A program made the position numbers and the translations under genes. Positions 42,591 to 50,812 of a stretch of 51,351 bases of DNA are shown here, in pieces. Under the pieces are notes generated by a model, which worked only from the letters and a program-made list of their open reading frames with translations, was not told where the DNA came from and ran no database searches. Within the stretch, counting starts at the first letter, position 1. Each line of letters begins with the position of its first letter. Source of the DNA: Leptolinea sp. UBA4782. GTDB lineage: Bacteria; Chloroflexota; Anaerolineae; Anaerolineales; Anaerolineaceae. The DNA is taken from the NCBI GenBank assembly GCA_002403095.1, contig DHHC01000053.1:1-51351 (forward strand), written 5' to 3'.

Positions 42591-42956
42591 CTAGAACTGC
42601 AGTCCGGCTTCGCGGGCACCATCTGCCAGCGCTTTCACACGACCAATATACTGATATCCGCCGCGGTCAAAGACGACTTCTTTGATCCCTTTTTCCATCG
42701 CGCGCTCAGCAACAGTCTTGCCGATCAGTTTGGCCTGTTCACTCTTTTTCAAACCAGACAGCTGTTCCTGGAGTGTATGATCGATTGATGAAGCAGATGC
42801 CAGCGTGTTGCCAGCCTCATCATCAATTACCTGGGCATAGATTTCAGCCAGGCTGCGGAAAACGCATAAGCGAGGGCGCAGAGGGGTTCCGCTAATGTGC
42901 TTGCGTACCCGCCGGTGCCGTTTTTCACGTGCTTCAGAACGAGATATTTTCGCCAT
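42591..42956 (-). CDS. rplR: 50S ribosomal protein L18
   Basis: 121 residues. Binds 5S rRNA. HRRVRKHISGTPLRPRLCVFRS at the start and VVFDRGGYQYIGRVKALADGAREAGL at the end are diagnostic. Eight bases after rplF. Confidence 0.98.
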   Translation of the reverse strand: MAKISRSEAREKRHRRVRKHISGTPLRPRLCVFRSLAEIYAQVIDDEAGNTLASASSIDHTLQEQLSGLKKSEQAKLIGKTVAERAMEKGIKEVVFDRGGYQYIGRVKALADGAREAGLQF

Positions 42957-42964
42957 AGTTCACC

Positions 42965-43513
42965 TTACTTCTTTGCCTTACCCGCTTTACCAGCTTTTCG
43001 GCGGATCTTCTCGCCAAGGTAGTGGATACCTTTGCCCTTGTAGGGCTCTGGCGGGCGTAATTTGCGAATATCGGCAGCTACCTGACCGACCTGTTCGTTG
43101 TCGTAACCATTTATAGTTACCTGGCGTGTTTTGGTATCCACCTCGTAACTGATTCCAGTCGGAGGCTGAACCCGCACAGGGTGAGAATAACCCAGGTAAA
43201 GTACAAGGGTTTCCCCGTCCATTTCTGCACGATATCCAACACCATCAATTTCCAGCACTTTCTTAAAACCAGTGCTTACACCGGTCACCATGTTGTTGAC
43301 CAGGGCTCGGGTGGTGCCATGAATGGCACGATCCTGGGCTTCATCTGACCTGCGTGTCACAACAAGCTGACCTTCTTCTAAGGCTACCGATACAGCTGGT
43401 AGAAATTCACGGCGAAGTTCACCTTTCGGTCCTTTGACAAACAAAGTGTTGCCATCGACCTTGATTTCTACACCTGCGGGCACGGTAACCGGTAATCGTC
43501 CAATTCTAGACAC
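42965..43513 (-). CDS. rplF: 50S ribosomal protein L6
   Basis: 182 residues from GTG 43513, where AGGAGGA lies upstream and the protein starts at the conserved MSRIGRLPVTVPAGVEI; the longer open frame to 43588 overlaps rpsH and is not conserved. The C-terminal RPPEPYKGKGIHYLGEKIRRKAGKAGK is diagnostic. Confidence 0.97.
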   Translation of the reverse strand: MSRIGRLPVTVPAGVEIKVDGNTLFVKGPKGELRREFLPAVSVALEEGQLVVTRRSDEAQDRAIHGTTRALVNNMVTGVSTGFKKVLEIDGVGYRAEMDGETLVLYLGYSHPVRVQPPTGISYEVDTKTRQVTINGYDNEQVGQVAADIRKLRPPEPYKGKGIHYLGEKIRRKAGKAGKAKK

Positions 43514-43538
43514 TTTACTTCCTCCTGTCCTACTCGGC

Positions 43539-43955
43539 CTACCAGACCTTGCAGATGATTTCGCCACCCACACCAAGCTGACGGGCACGCTGGCCGGTCA
43601 TAACGCCTTTTGGGGTGGAGACAATGGTTAAACCCAAGCCGGAAAGCACCCAGGGAATGTCCTGTTTCTTGGTGTACACACGGCGCCCTGGACGGCTGAT
43701 GCGGGTTAATCCGCTGATGACGGATTTCCGCTCGCGGCGTTCGCCTACATATTTCAGACGCATGCGCAGTGTCCGGTGGATTGGATTGGATTCGTCGACA
43801 GACTGCTCATACCCCTCAATAAAACCTTCTTCTTTCAGGATACGGGCGATCTCAACTTTGATTTTCGAATCTGGCATTGCCACCAAGGTTTGCCCTGTAA
43901 CTATGGCATTGCGAATTCGGGTCAACATATCTGCAATAGGATCATTAACACTCAT
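43539..43955 (-). CDS. rpsH: 30S ribosomal protein S8
   Basis: 138 residues from ATG 43955 (MSVNDPIADMLTRIRNA), with GGGAG nine bases upstream; an earlier ATG would add nine residues foreign to the family. The C-terminal GLTIVSTPKGVMT..ARQLGVGGEIICKVW is diagnostic. S8 can also repress spc-operon translation. Confidence 0.97.
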   Translation of the reverse strand: MSVNDPIADMLTRIRNAIVTGQTLVAMPDSKIKVEIARILKEEGFIEGYEQSVDESNPIHRTLRMRLKYVGERRERKSVISGLTRISRPGRRVYTKKQDIPWVLSGLGLTIVSTPKGVMTGQRARQLGVGGEIICKVW

Positions 43956-43975
43956 ATTATCTATCTCCCACCGGG

Positions 43976-44158
43976 CTACCAAGAAGACTTTCTAACACCA
44001 GGTACCTGCCCTTTTAATGCGGTTTCGCGAAAGCAGATGCGGCACATGCCAAACCGGCGCATATAGCCACGTGGTCGTCCACAAATTTTGCAACGGTTGC
44101 GAACCTGGATCGGGTTCGAACGACGCATTTCACGGTATTCCATGCACTTCTTTGCCAT
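43976..44158 (-). CDS. rpsZ: 30S ribosomal protein S14, type Z (zinc)
   Basis: 60 residues, the short zinc form. Cys pairs CKIC and CRIC flank GRPRGYMRRFGM. Its place between rplE and rpsH is conserved. One base separates it from rplE. Confidence 0.97.
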   Translation of the reverse strand: MAKKCMEYREMRRSNPIQVRNRCKICGRPRGYMRRFGMCRICFRETALKGQVPGVRKSSW

Positions 44159-44159
44159 A

Positions 44160-44702
44160 TTATCCTTTCCTGAAAGGCATGCCTAATAATTGCAAAAGCA
44201 TTGCAGCCTGATCATCTGATGATGCAGATGTAACAATAGTAATTTCCATGCCGCGTACTTTGTCGATCTTATCGTACTCAATTTCAGGGAAGATCAACTG
44301 CTCGCGCAAACCCAGTGTGTAGTTGCCGCGCCCGTCAAATGCATCCTGAGAAACACCGCGGAAGTCACGCACACGGGGGAGCACGATGTTCATCAACCGG
44401 TCCAAGAACGCCCACATTTTCTCACCGCGCAGGGTTACCTTGGCACCAATGGTGCGTCCTTCGCGCAGCTTGAAGTTGGCAATGCTCTTGCGGGCTTTAG
44501 TGATGACAGGTTTCTGTCCGGTAATCTGGGTCAGATCTGCAACCGCTGCATCGAGTGCTTTCGGGTTATCCAGGGCTTCGCCAAGACCAATGTTGACCAC
44601 AACTTTTTTGATCTGCGGAACCTGCATAACGGTATCCACATTCAATGCCTTGATCAGGGCGGGCACAACCTCTTTTTGATACTGCTCTTTCATCTTATTC
44701 AT
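44160..44702 (-). CDS. rplE: 50S ribosomal protein L5
   Basis: 180 residues from ATG 44702, with GGGAG seven bases upstream; a TTG two codons earlier is less likely. QVPQIKKVVVNIGLGEA, TKARKSIANFKLREG and the C-terminal GMEITIVTSASSDDQAAMLLQLLGMPF are diagnostic. Binds 5S rRNA. Confidence 0.97.
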   Translation of the reverse strand: MNKMKEQYQKEVVPALIKALNVDTVMQVPQIKKVVVNIGLGEALDNPKALDAAVADLTQITGQKPVITKARKSIANFKLREGRTIGAKVTLRGEKMWAFLDRLMNIVLPRVRDFRGVSQDAFDGRGNYTLGLREQLIFPEIEYDKIDKVRGMEITIVTSASSDDQAAMLLQLLGMPFRKG

Positions 44703-44721
44703 ATACAATCTCCCAGGCTGC

Positions 44722-45060
44722 CTAAGCGTCTACCAATGAGTCGCATTTTTTGCATACACGCTGGACAACATCAGCTTCGCGGCGGAGGCCAACCCGTGTA
44801 GGTTTGTTGCATTTCGGGCAAACCAGCATCACATTGGAAATCGAGATGGGGCCTTCCAGTTTCAAGATACCCGGATTAACGGTACGACCCTGCGACTGCA
44901 CCTGTTTTTGATGCTTTGTGTGGATGTTCACACCTTGCACAATTACCGTGTTTTCCTCAGGATTTACCTTGATCACCTCACCGCGTTTCCCTTTATCTTC
45001 GGAACGTCCGGTAATTACTTCTACGGTATCACCCTTGTGAATTTTGTTCTTTATCATCAT
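44722..45060 (-). CDS. rplX: 50S ribosomal protein L24 with zinc-ribbon tail
   Basis: 112 residues. KOW motif near the start (IHKGDTVEVITGRSEDKGKRGEVIKV). The C-terminus carries CPKC and CKKC pairs, a form with a probable zinc site known in many bacteria. ATG at 45060 or 45057; the ribosome binding site GAGGG is better spaced for the latter. Confidence 0.97.
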   Translation of the reverse strand: MMIKNKIHKGDTVEVITGRSEDKGKRGEVIKVNPEENTVIVQGVNIHTKHQKQVQSQGRTVNPGILKLEGPISISNVMLVCPKCNKPTRVGLRREADVVQRVCKKCDSLVDA

Positions 45061-45076
45061 TCCCTCTCTTCTCAGC

Positions 45077-45448
45077 CTAAATTACTTCCGGCGCGAGTGA
45101 GACAATTTTCATGTAACCCTTTTCACGCAATTCACGGGCAACGGGTCCAAAAATACGGGTGCCTTTCGGATTCTCGCCATCGGCATCCAGAATTACTGCT
45201 GCGTTATCATCAAAGCGGATGGTTGATCCATCTTCACGCCGCCAGGCTTTGGAACAGCGCACGATGACTGCTTTTACGATCTCGCTTTTCTTGACAGAGC
45301 CCTGGGGAGCCGCTGATTTGACAGAAGCAACTACCAGGTCACCAACATAGCCGTAGCGCCGGTGGGTTCCGCCAACTACCTGGATCACCAGTAATTCGCG
45401 TGCACCAGTATTGTCAGCAACTTTTAAACGAGTCTCTTGCTGAATCAT
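45077..45448 (-). CDS. rplN: 50S ribosomal protein L14
   Basis: 123 residues. MIQQETRLKVADNTGARELLVIQV and GTRIFGPVARELREKGYMKIVSLAPEVI are diagnostic. Overlaps rpsQ by 4 bases (ATGA). Confidence 0.98.
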   Translation of the reverse strand: MIQQETRLKVADNTGARELLVIQVVGGTHRRYGYVGDLVVASVKSAAPQGSVKKSEIVKAVIVRCSKAWRREDGSTIRFDDNAAVILDADGENPKGTRIFGPVARELREKGYMKIVSLAPEVI

Positions 45449-45726
45449 TCCAGGTCTCCTTCAGCGATGGGTGCAGCAGCGGCTTCATCACGGTTGAGAA
45501 TGGCTTCCACAACCCAACGCTTGGTGCGGGATATTGGCTGGCTTTCCACAATGCGGACTTCATCGCCAATTGCACAGCCAAGTTCATCATGAGCATATAC
45601 TTTGTTCTTGGCATGCACTACTTTACGGTAAAGCGGGTGACGGTAGGTACGGCTGATTTGAACCACAACCGTCTTTTCCATCTTGTCGCTGATAACTACA
45701 CCGGTTAATCGACGTCTTTCATTCAT
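45445..45726 (-). CDS. rpsQ: 30S ribosomal protein S17
   Basis: 93 residues. RRRLTGVVISDKMEKTVVVQI, RHPLYRKVVHAKNKVYAHDE and VRIVESQPISRTKRWVVEAIL are diagnostic. One-base overlap with rpmC. Confidence 0.98.
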   Translation of the reverse strand: MNERRRLTGVVISDKMEKTVVVQISRTYRHPLYRKVVHAKNKVYAHDELGCAIGDEVRIVESQPISRTKRWVVEAILNRDEAAAAPIAEGDLE

Positions 45727-45935
45727 TATGCACCTTCCTTACCGGCTTTTAATTCGCGTTCGCGTAAAACTGTTTCGAACTGTGCAATCTGATGCCTGAC
45801 CTGCCGAAGGCGGCTGGTGTCAGTCAACTGTCCGGTAACCATCTGGAACCGCAAGTTCATAAACTCCTGGCGGGTATTAGCCAGCTTGGTTTTCAATTCT
45901 TCTGTAGAAACTAAACGCATTTCTTTTAAATCCAT
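45726..45935 (-). CDS. rpmC: 50S ribosomal protein L29
   Basis: 69 residues, two helices. MDLKEMRLVSTEELKTKLANTRQEFMNLRFQ and RQVRHQIAQFETVLRERE are diagnostic. Part of the peptide exit site. Starts inside the end of rplP (10-base overlap). Confidence 0.98.
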   Translation of the reverse strand: MDLKEMRLVSTEELKTKLANTRQEFMNLRFQMVTGQLTDTSRLRQVRHQIAQFETVLRERELKAGKEGA

Positions 45936-46360
45936 GACGGTTCTCCTGCAATTTCGTGGCGGGAAATAACCTTGGTCTGGATGGAGAATTTGAATGAAGC
46001 CTGTTTCAGCGCTTCAACAGCCACAGCTTCGGGCAATCCACCGATCTCAAACATTAACCTGCCAGGTTTTACAACTGCCACCCAGTACTCAACATTACCC
46101 TTGCCTTTACCCATACGGGTTTCCGGCGGTTTTTGAGTATAAGGATGATCTGGAAATATTCGAATCCAAACTTTTCCGCGGCGCTTCATCACGCGCACCA
46201 CTGCACGGCGGGCAGCCTCGATTTGGCGGGCGGTTACCCAACCTGGTTCGAGAGCCTGCAAAGCATATTCGCCATAGCTGATCTCAGCTCCGCGCAGGGC
46301 TTTGCCGCGCATTCGGCCGCGTTGCTGTTTGCGGTATTTAACACGCTTTGGCATTAACAT
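45926..46360 (-). CDS. rplP: 50S ribosomal protein L16
   Basis: 144 residues from ATG 46360 (MLMPKRVKYRKQQRGRMRG), where AGAGGT lies seven bases upstream; a longer frame adds 12 foreign residues. ISYGEYALQALEPGWVTARQIEAARRA and RIFPDHPYTQKPPETRMGKGKG are diagnostic. Confidence 0.97.
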   Translation of the reverse strand: MLMPKRVKYRKQQRGRMRGKALRGAEISYGEYALQALEPGWVTARQIEAARRAVVRVMKRRGKVWIRIFPDHPYTQKPPETRMGKGKGNVEYWVAVVKPGRLMFEIGGLPEAVAVEALKQASFKFSIQTKVISRHEIAGEPSWI

Positions 46361-46407
46361 AGTCGCTACCTCTTTCCAAATCGCTGGAAAAATCACCCAG
46401 CGGAATT

Positions 46408-47085
46408 TTACTCACTGACGTAAACACCTTCAGTTGATTCAGCTTTTTCTTCAAGATTTGCCAGCACTTCACCCTTGTATACCCAGACCTTGATTCCGAT
46501 CTGACCATAGGTGGTTGAAGCTTCAGTTCGGGCAAAATCGATGTCGGCACGCAGGGTCTGCAAAGGCACCTGGCCTTCACGCAGGACCACATTGCGGGCC
46601 ATTTCAGCACCGCTCAGGCGGCCACCCACCTGGATTTTCACACCAAGGGCACCCTGCCGGATTGCCTGTTGAATGGCACGCTTCATCGCGCGCCGGTAAC
46701 TGACACGGCGTTCAATCTGCATTGCAATGTTTTCAGCAACCAGGAAGGCATCCATATCGGGGCTTTTGATCTCTTTAATCTCCAGATCAATTTTCTTGCC
46801 TGTTAAGCCTTCAAGGTCCTGACGGATTTTCTTAACATTGTCACCCTTCCGCCCGATCAAAATACCGGGTTTTGCGGTATGAACAACAACCTTTACCTTA
46901 CCTGGATAGCGTTCGACTTCTATTAGTGAAACTCCAGCTTTTTCATTCTGGTTGCGTACGATTTTCCGGATGGCCAGGTCTTGATGAAGCTGTTCTTTGT
47001 ATTCACTGCCTTCAGCGTACCAGCGGCCCGACCAGGGCTGGTTTATGTTGAGACGAAATCCAATTGGATGTACTTTTCGACCCAT
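46408..47085 (-). CDS. rpsC: 30S ribosomal protein S3
   Basis: 225 residues. MGRKVHPIGFRLNINQPW, a KH type II domain with GILIGRKGDN, and the C-terminal domain GGRLSGAEMARNVVLREGQVPLQTLRADIDFA are diagnostic. Confidence 0.98.
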   Translation of the reverse strand: MGRKVHPIGFRLNINQPWSGRWYAEGSEYKEQLHQDLAIRKIVRNQNEKAGVSLIEVERYPGKVKVVVHTAKPGILIGRKGDNVKKIRQDLEGLTGKKIDLEIKEIKSPDMDAFLVAENIAMQIERRVSYRRAMKRAIQQAIRQGALGVKIQVGGRLSGAEMARNVVLREGQVPLQTLRADIDFARTEASTTYGQIGIKVWVYKGEVLANLEEKAESTEGVYVSE

Positions 47086-47140
47086 ATTATCTCCTGCTTT
47101 TCCTCATGACTCTTCCGCGAAGGGAATAAGCCTTTCTCGA

Positions 47141-47476
47141 TTAAGCTTTCTCACGCAGCACAATTTTGATGTGTGAATTGCGCCGCACAACTGGTTTGAA
47201 CCTGCCGCGTGCACCAAAACGGCGCCATTTGCGGGTTGGAGCTTCATCTGCCATAATTTCAGCAACGATCAGGTCATCCCTGCTGATGCCGAAATTCTCT
47301 TCAGCGTTAGATACAGCGGATTTGAGCAGTTTGTGAACATGATAAGCTGCAGCTTTTGGCATAAAGCGCAGGGTGTTCATGGCGGCAACAGCTGGTTTCC
47401 CACGGACTGTATCGATCACCAGTCTTGCTTTTTGCGCAGAAACACCGCAATTGATTAATTCAGCACGAATATCCAT
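47141..47476 (-). CDS. rplV: 50S ribosomal protein L22
   Basis: 111 residues from ATG 47476 (MDIRAELINCGVSAQKARLVID), with GAGG seven bases upstream; an upstream in-frame extension of 22 residues overlaps rpsS and is not conserved. The exit-tunnel loop ends with RKWRRFGARGRF, then SHIKIVL. Confidence 0.97.
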   Translation of the reverse strand: MDIRAELINCGVSAQKARLVIDTVRGKPAVAAMNTLRFMPKAAAYHVHKLLKSAVSNAEENFGISRDDLIVAEIMADEAPTRKWRRFGARGRFKPVVRRNSHIKIVLREKA

Positions 47477-47489
47477 CACAATTCCTCGC

Positions 47490-47756
47490 TTACTTCTTAT
47501 CCGACATGTGACCGCGGAAATGGCGGGTGGGTGCAAACTCACCCAACCGGTGACCTACCATGTTTTCGGTGACATAAATCGGTACATGGCGGCGGCCGTC
47601 GTGCACCGCAATAGTATGACCTACCATTTGCGGGAAGATCGTGCTTGCGCGGCTCCAGGTGCGGATTACTTTTTTCTCGTTACGGGCATTCATGGCTTCA
47701 ACTTTTTTCAACAGTTTCGGGCTGATGAATGGTCCCTTTTTGAGCGATCGTGACAT
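47490..47756 (-). CDS. rpsS: 30S ribosomal protein S19
   Basis: 88 residues. MSRSLKKGPFISPKLLKKVE, RTWSRASTIFPQMVGHTIAVH and LGEFAPTRHFRGH are diagnostic. AAAGGGA precedes the ATG. Confidence 0.98.
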   Translation of the reverse strand: MSRSLKKGPFISPKLLKKVEAMNARNEKKVIRTWSRASTIFPQMVGHTIAVHDGRRHVPIYVTENMVGHRLGEFAPTRHFRGHMSDKK

Positions 47757-47795
47757 AGTTTGTCCCTTTCTCTCGCTAAATCTTCTTCTTATCGA

Positions 47796-48632
47796 CTATC
47801 GCCCACCGGTTTTGCGACGGCGAACAATATACTGGTCAGTTTCTTTATTACGACGTGTCCGGTAGCCACGGGTGGGTTTACCCCATGGCGTCTTGGGACT
47901 TGGCATACCAGCAGGTTGGCGTCCTTCGCCACCACCGTGCGGATGGTCCCTGGGGGACATTGCTGTACCGCGGACGGTTGGGCGGATGCCCATGTGGCGT
48001 TTCCGACCTGCTTTGCCCAGCTTGATATTGCTGTGCTCTACATTGCCAAGCTGGCCGATAGTAGCGCTGCATACCTGGCGGACAAGCCTTACTTCACCAC
48101 TTGGCATACGGATTTGGGCATTGTCGCCTTCTTTTGCCAGAAGCTGTGCAGAAGAACCTGCAGAACGGACCAACTGACCACCCTTGCCAAGGTGCATTTC
48201 AATATTGTGGATGGTTGTACCCACAGGGATATTGGCAATGGGAAGGCTGTTCCCGATCCGTATTTCAGCATTAGCGCCAGCCACAACCGTATCGCCAACC
48301 TTTAAGCCTACCGGCGCAAGGATGTAGCGTTTTTCGCCATCTGCATAATAAAGCAGGGCAAGCCTGGCAGTGCGGTTGGGATCATATTCAATGGCAGCAA
48401 CTTTGGCTGGAATGTCCAGTTTGTCACGCTTGAAATCGATTTTGCGGATGAACTGCCTGTGACCACCGCCCTGGTGCCTTACGGTAACCCGGCCCTGATT
48501 GTTCCTTCCAGAATACTGCTTGCGGATGACAACCAGTGAGCGCTCGGGTGTGGTCTTGGTAATTTCATCAAAGGTATAGCCGGTCATATCGCGCAGACCG
48601 GGGGTAGTTGGTTTGTATACTTTTACAGCCAT
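47796..48632 (-). CDS. rplB: 50S ribosomal protein L2
   Basis: 278 residues. MAVKVYKPTTPGLRDMTGYTF, GRNNQGRVTVRHQGGGHRQ and the peptidyl-transferase-proximal DHPHGGGEGRQP are diagnostic. ATG overlaps the rplW stop by one base. Confidence 0.98.
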   Translation of the reverse strand: MAVKVYKPTTPGLRDMTGYTFDEITKTTPERSLVVIRKQYSGRNNQGRVTVRHQGGGHRQFIRKIDFKRDKLDIPAKVAAIEYDPNRTARLALLYYADGEKRYILAPVGLKVGDTVVAGANAEIRIGNSLPIANIPVGTTIHNIEMHLGKGGQLVRSAGSSAQLLAKEGDNAQIRMPSGEVRLVRQVCSATIGQLGNVEHSNIKLGKAGRKRHMGIRPTVRGTAMSPRDHPHGGGEGRQPAGMPSPKTPWGKPTRGYRTRRNKETDQYIVRRRKTGGR

Positions 48633-48934
48633 TACTCCACCCCTTCAAAGAATGGAATTCGGTTATCGGGTGCAAGGGTCACAATAGCTTTTTTGTAACC
48701 GCTCTCACGGACTGCCATACGGCGGCTGCGGGCTCGGCGAGTACGCTTGGCCGGGGCATTGAGAATGTTGACACGTACCACTGTTACATCAAATAATTGC
48801 TCCACTGCATCTTTCACCAATGTGCGGGTGGCATCAGGGGTTACTTCAAAAACATACTGGTGCAATTTATTGAGCTGGTAATTTGACTTTTCAGTCACCA
48901 GTGGTTTTCGGAGGACATCGTAAATCGTAGACAT
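48632..48934 (-). CDS. rplW: 50S ribosomal protein L23
   Basis: 100 residues. VLRKPLVTEKSNYQLN, VFEVTPDATRTLVKDAVEQLFDV and the basic loop RTRRARSRRM are typical. Docks trigger factor and SRP at the exit site. GGAG precedes the ATG. Confidence 0.98.
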   Translation of the reverse strand: MSTIYDVLRKPLVTEKSNYQLNKLHQYVFEVTPDATRTLVKDAVEQLFDVTVVRVNILNAPAKRTRRARSRRMAVRESGYKKAIVTLAPDNRIPFFEGVE

Positions 48935-48947
48935 TTTAATCTCCTAC

Positions 48948-49574
48948 CTATCCCAGATGGGCGCTGATTGATTCCAGCGCTGCCAACGGCATTACCAGTT
49001 TTTCGAAAGTGAGTAAATCACGAATGTTCAGGTAGCTGGCCAATAAGATTTTGGCATCTGGCAAGTTGTTGGTAGAGCGGATCACATCCTGGTAGTTATC
49101 CTTCTGCGGGATCAGGATGAGGGCGCTGTTGCTTCCAACCAGGGCATTCAATGCGCCTGCCATCAGGCGGGTTTTAGGCTCTGCCACTTTCAGCTCATCC
49201 ACCACCACGATGCTTTCCTGGGCTGCTTTAACGGTCAAAGCAGAGCGAAGTGCAGCCAGGCGCATCTTGCGCGGCATGGATTGTACATATGAGCGGGGAT
49301 GCGGGGTGTGGATCCTGCCGCCGCCCTTCCAGTGGGCAGCACGAATAGATCCCTGCCTGGCACGACCGGTACCTTTCTGGCGCCAGGGTTTCCTACCGCC
49401 GCCTGCCACCTCACCGCGCACTTTGGTGTCGTGGGTGCCCAGCCGGGCATTTGCCATCTGGCGGACAAATGCCTGATGCATCAAATCACGGTAAACAGGG
49501 GCTTCAAAGATCTCGGCGGGTAATTCCACCGAATCGACCTTCTTGCCTTCCATATTCAAAACGTCAAGTTTCAT
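48948..49574 (-). CDS. rplD: 50S ribosomal protein L4
   Basis: 208 residues. The conserved extended loop GGGRKPWRQKGTGRARQGSIRAAHWKGGG and the helical C-terminal domain are clear. L4 represses the S10 operon in some bacteria; here a possible leader precedes rplC. Confidence 0.98.
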   Translation of the reverse strand: MKLDVLNMEGKKVDSVELPAEIFEAPVYRDLMHQAFVRQMANARLGTHDTKVRGEVAGGGRKPWRQKGTGRARQGSIRAAHWKGGGRIHTPHPRSYVQSMPRKMRLAALRSALTVKAAQESIVVVDELKVAEPKTRLMAGALNALVGSNSALILIPQKDNYQDVIRSTNNLPDAKILLASYLNIRDLLTFEKLVMPLAALESISAHLG

Positions 49575-49595
49575 AGTATCTGTGCTCCCTTCCGC

Positions 49596-50228
49596 TTACT
49601 GCTTGCGCGCTTCTTTCAAAATTACCAGACCGCCACGCGGACCAGGCACAGCACCGCGAACACCAATCAAATTGCGTTCACCATCAACCAGGGCAACCTT
49701 GAGGTTTTGCGAGGTAACCCTGTCATCACCCATATGACCGGGGCCACGTGCACCCTTGAAGACACGGCCTGGAGTAGTTCCAGAACCGCGTGAACCTGGT
49801 GCCCTTAGACGATCCGACTGGCCATGGGTTTTTGGGCCGCCGCGGAAGTGATAGCGTTTTACACCGCCCTGAAAACCACGGCCTTTGCTGGTGCCCACGA
49901 TATCAACATGATCATCGACAGAGAACATCTCTGCCAGTTGAACCGTGTCGCCTTCTTGAACCTGGGGGTCTTTGCTGCGGAATTCGCGCAAAAAGCGCAG
50001 TGGTGGAACGTTGTTGCGTTTGAGGTGCCCCAACTCGCCACCCGATAAACGTTTGGGCTTGACTTCTTCGTAACCCAGCTGAACGGCAGTATAACCGTCT
50101 TTGTCAGGCGTGCGCACCTGGGTAACGTAACATGGCCCAGCTTCGATCAATGTCACGGGGACTGCCGCACCATTTTCATCGAAAATCTGGGTCATGCCGA
50201 TTTTCTTTCCAATTAGCCCTTTAAACAT
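49596..50228 (-). CDS. rplC: 50S ribosomal protein L3
   Basis: 210 residues. GLIGKKIGMTQIFDENGAAVPVTLIEAGP, GRGFQGGVKRYHFRGGPKTHGQ and RSRGSGTTPGRVFKG-like core are diagnostic. AAAGGAGA precedes the ATG. Unusually for this array, a 266-base gap with an extended -10 promoter lies between rpsJ and this gene. Confidence 0.98.
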   Translation of the reverse strand: MFKGLIGKKIGMTQIFDENGAAVPVTLIEAGPCYVTQVRTPDKDGYTAVQLGYEEVKPKRLSGGELGHLKRNNVPPLRFLREFRSKDPQVQEGDTVQLAEMFSVDDHVDIVGTSKGRGFQGGVKRYHFRGGPKTHGQSDRLRAPGSRGSGTTPGRVFKGARGPGHMGDDRVTSQNLKVALVDGERNLIGVRGAVPGPRGGLVILKEARKQ

Positions 50229-50387
50229 ATCGATTGTCTCCTTTATGTTTTCAAGATCGAGACTGTCAGTCTGGGCTTGACTGCATCATCTCTTCACAGT
50301 ACAGTCACTTCTCTGCTGCGACATTCGTTTTTGTTTTGCGCCTACAGAATAAGTCTTATACTGCTACTGCCTGGCTGTGAGCCAAAC
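50229..50387 (-). promoter_or_regulatory. About 160-base untranslated leader of the rplC operon
   Basis: Transcription from the extended -10 at 50394-50402 would give a leader of about 160 nt before rplC. It contains no open frame of note. The length fits a place for autoregulation by a ribosomal protein such as L4, but no known motif was recognised. Confidence 0.4.
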
Positions 50388-50393
50388 TTTGCA

Positions 50394-50402
50394 AGTATAC
50401 CA
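50394..50402 (-). promoter_or_regulatory. Extended -10 promoter for rplC and downstream genes
   Basis: Minus strand TG-G-TATACT (50402-50394). The -35 is poor, as usual for extended -10 promoters. It splits the ribosomal superoperon between rpsJ and rplC. Confidence 0.6.
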
Positions 50403-50446
50403 CAAATTCCTGATCCTTCCAGGTCTTTATGGGTATTCCTTTGTAA

Positions 50447-50487
50447 AACCCTTCTCAGGGCTGGTACATCTGGAAGCTCAGGCTTCC
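50447..50487 (-). terminator. Possible terminator after rpsJ
   Basis: Two small hairpins on the minus strand: GGAAGC/GCTTCC with a tetraloop (50487-50472), just past the rpsJ stop, and CCCT-GAGA-AGGG followed by TTTT (about 50460-50445). The stems are short, so termination would be partial. Confidence 0.45.
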
Positions 50488-50494
50488 CGATGCA

Positions 50495-50803
50495 TCAAAT
50501 TTTGATTTCGATATCGACGCCAGCAGGCAGATTCAACCGCATAAGCATATCGATGGTTTTTGCATCCGGTTCGAGCACATCAATCAGCCGGTTGTGGGTC
50601 CTGATCTCAAAATGCTCATGTGAATCTTTATCGATGAAGGTTGAACGACGTACAGTAAACCGTTCAATCTTAGTCGGCAGCGGAACGGGCCCGACAACCT
50701 GGGCGCCACTGCGTTCAGCGGTGTCAACGATCCGTTTTGCCGACTGGTCTAAAACGCGATGATCATATGCTTTAAGGCGAATCCGTATTCTCTGTTTAGC
50801 CAT
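50495..50803 (-). CDS. rpsJ: 30S ribosomal protein S10
   Basis: 102 residues. RIRIRLKAYDHRVLDQSAKRIVDTAERSGA and GPVPLPTKIERFTVRRS are diagnostic. Also acts in antitermination (NusE). Nine bases after tuf, so probably cotranscribed with it. Confidence 0.98.
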   Translation of the reverse strand: MAKQRIRIRLKAYDHRVLDQSAKRIVDTAERSGAQVVGPVPLPTKIERFTVRRSTFIDKDSHEHFEIRTHNRLIDVLEPDAKTIDMLMRLNLPAGVDIEIKI

Positions 50804-50812
50804 AACCTTTAC

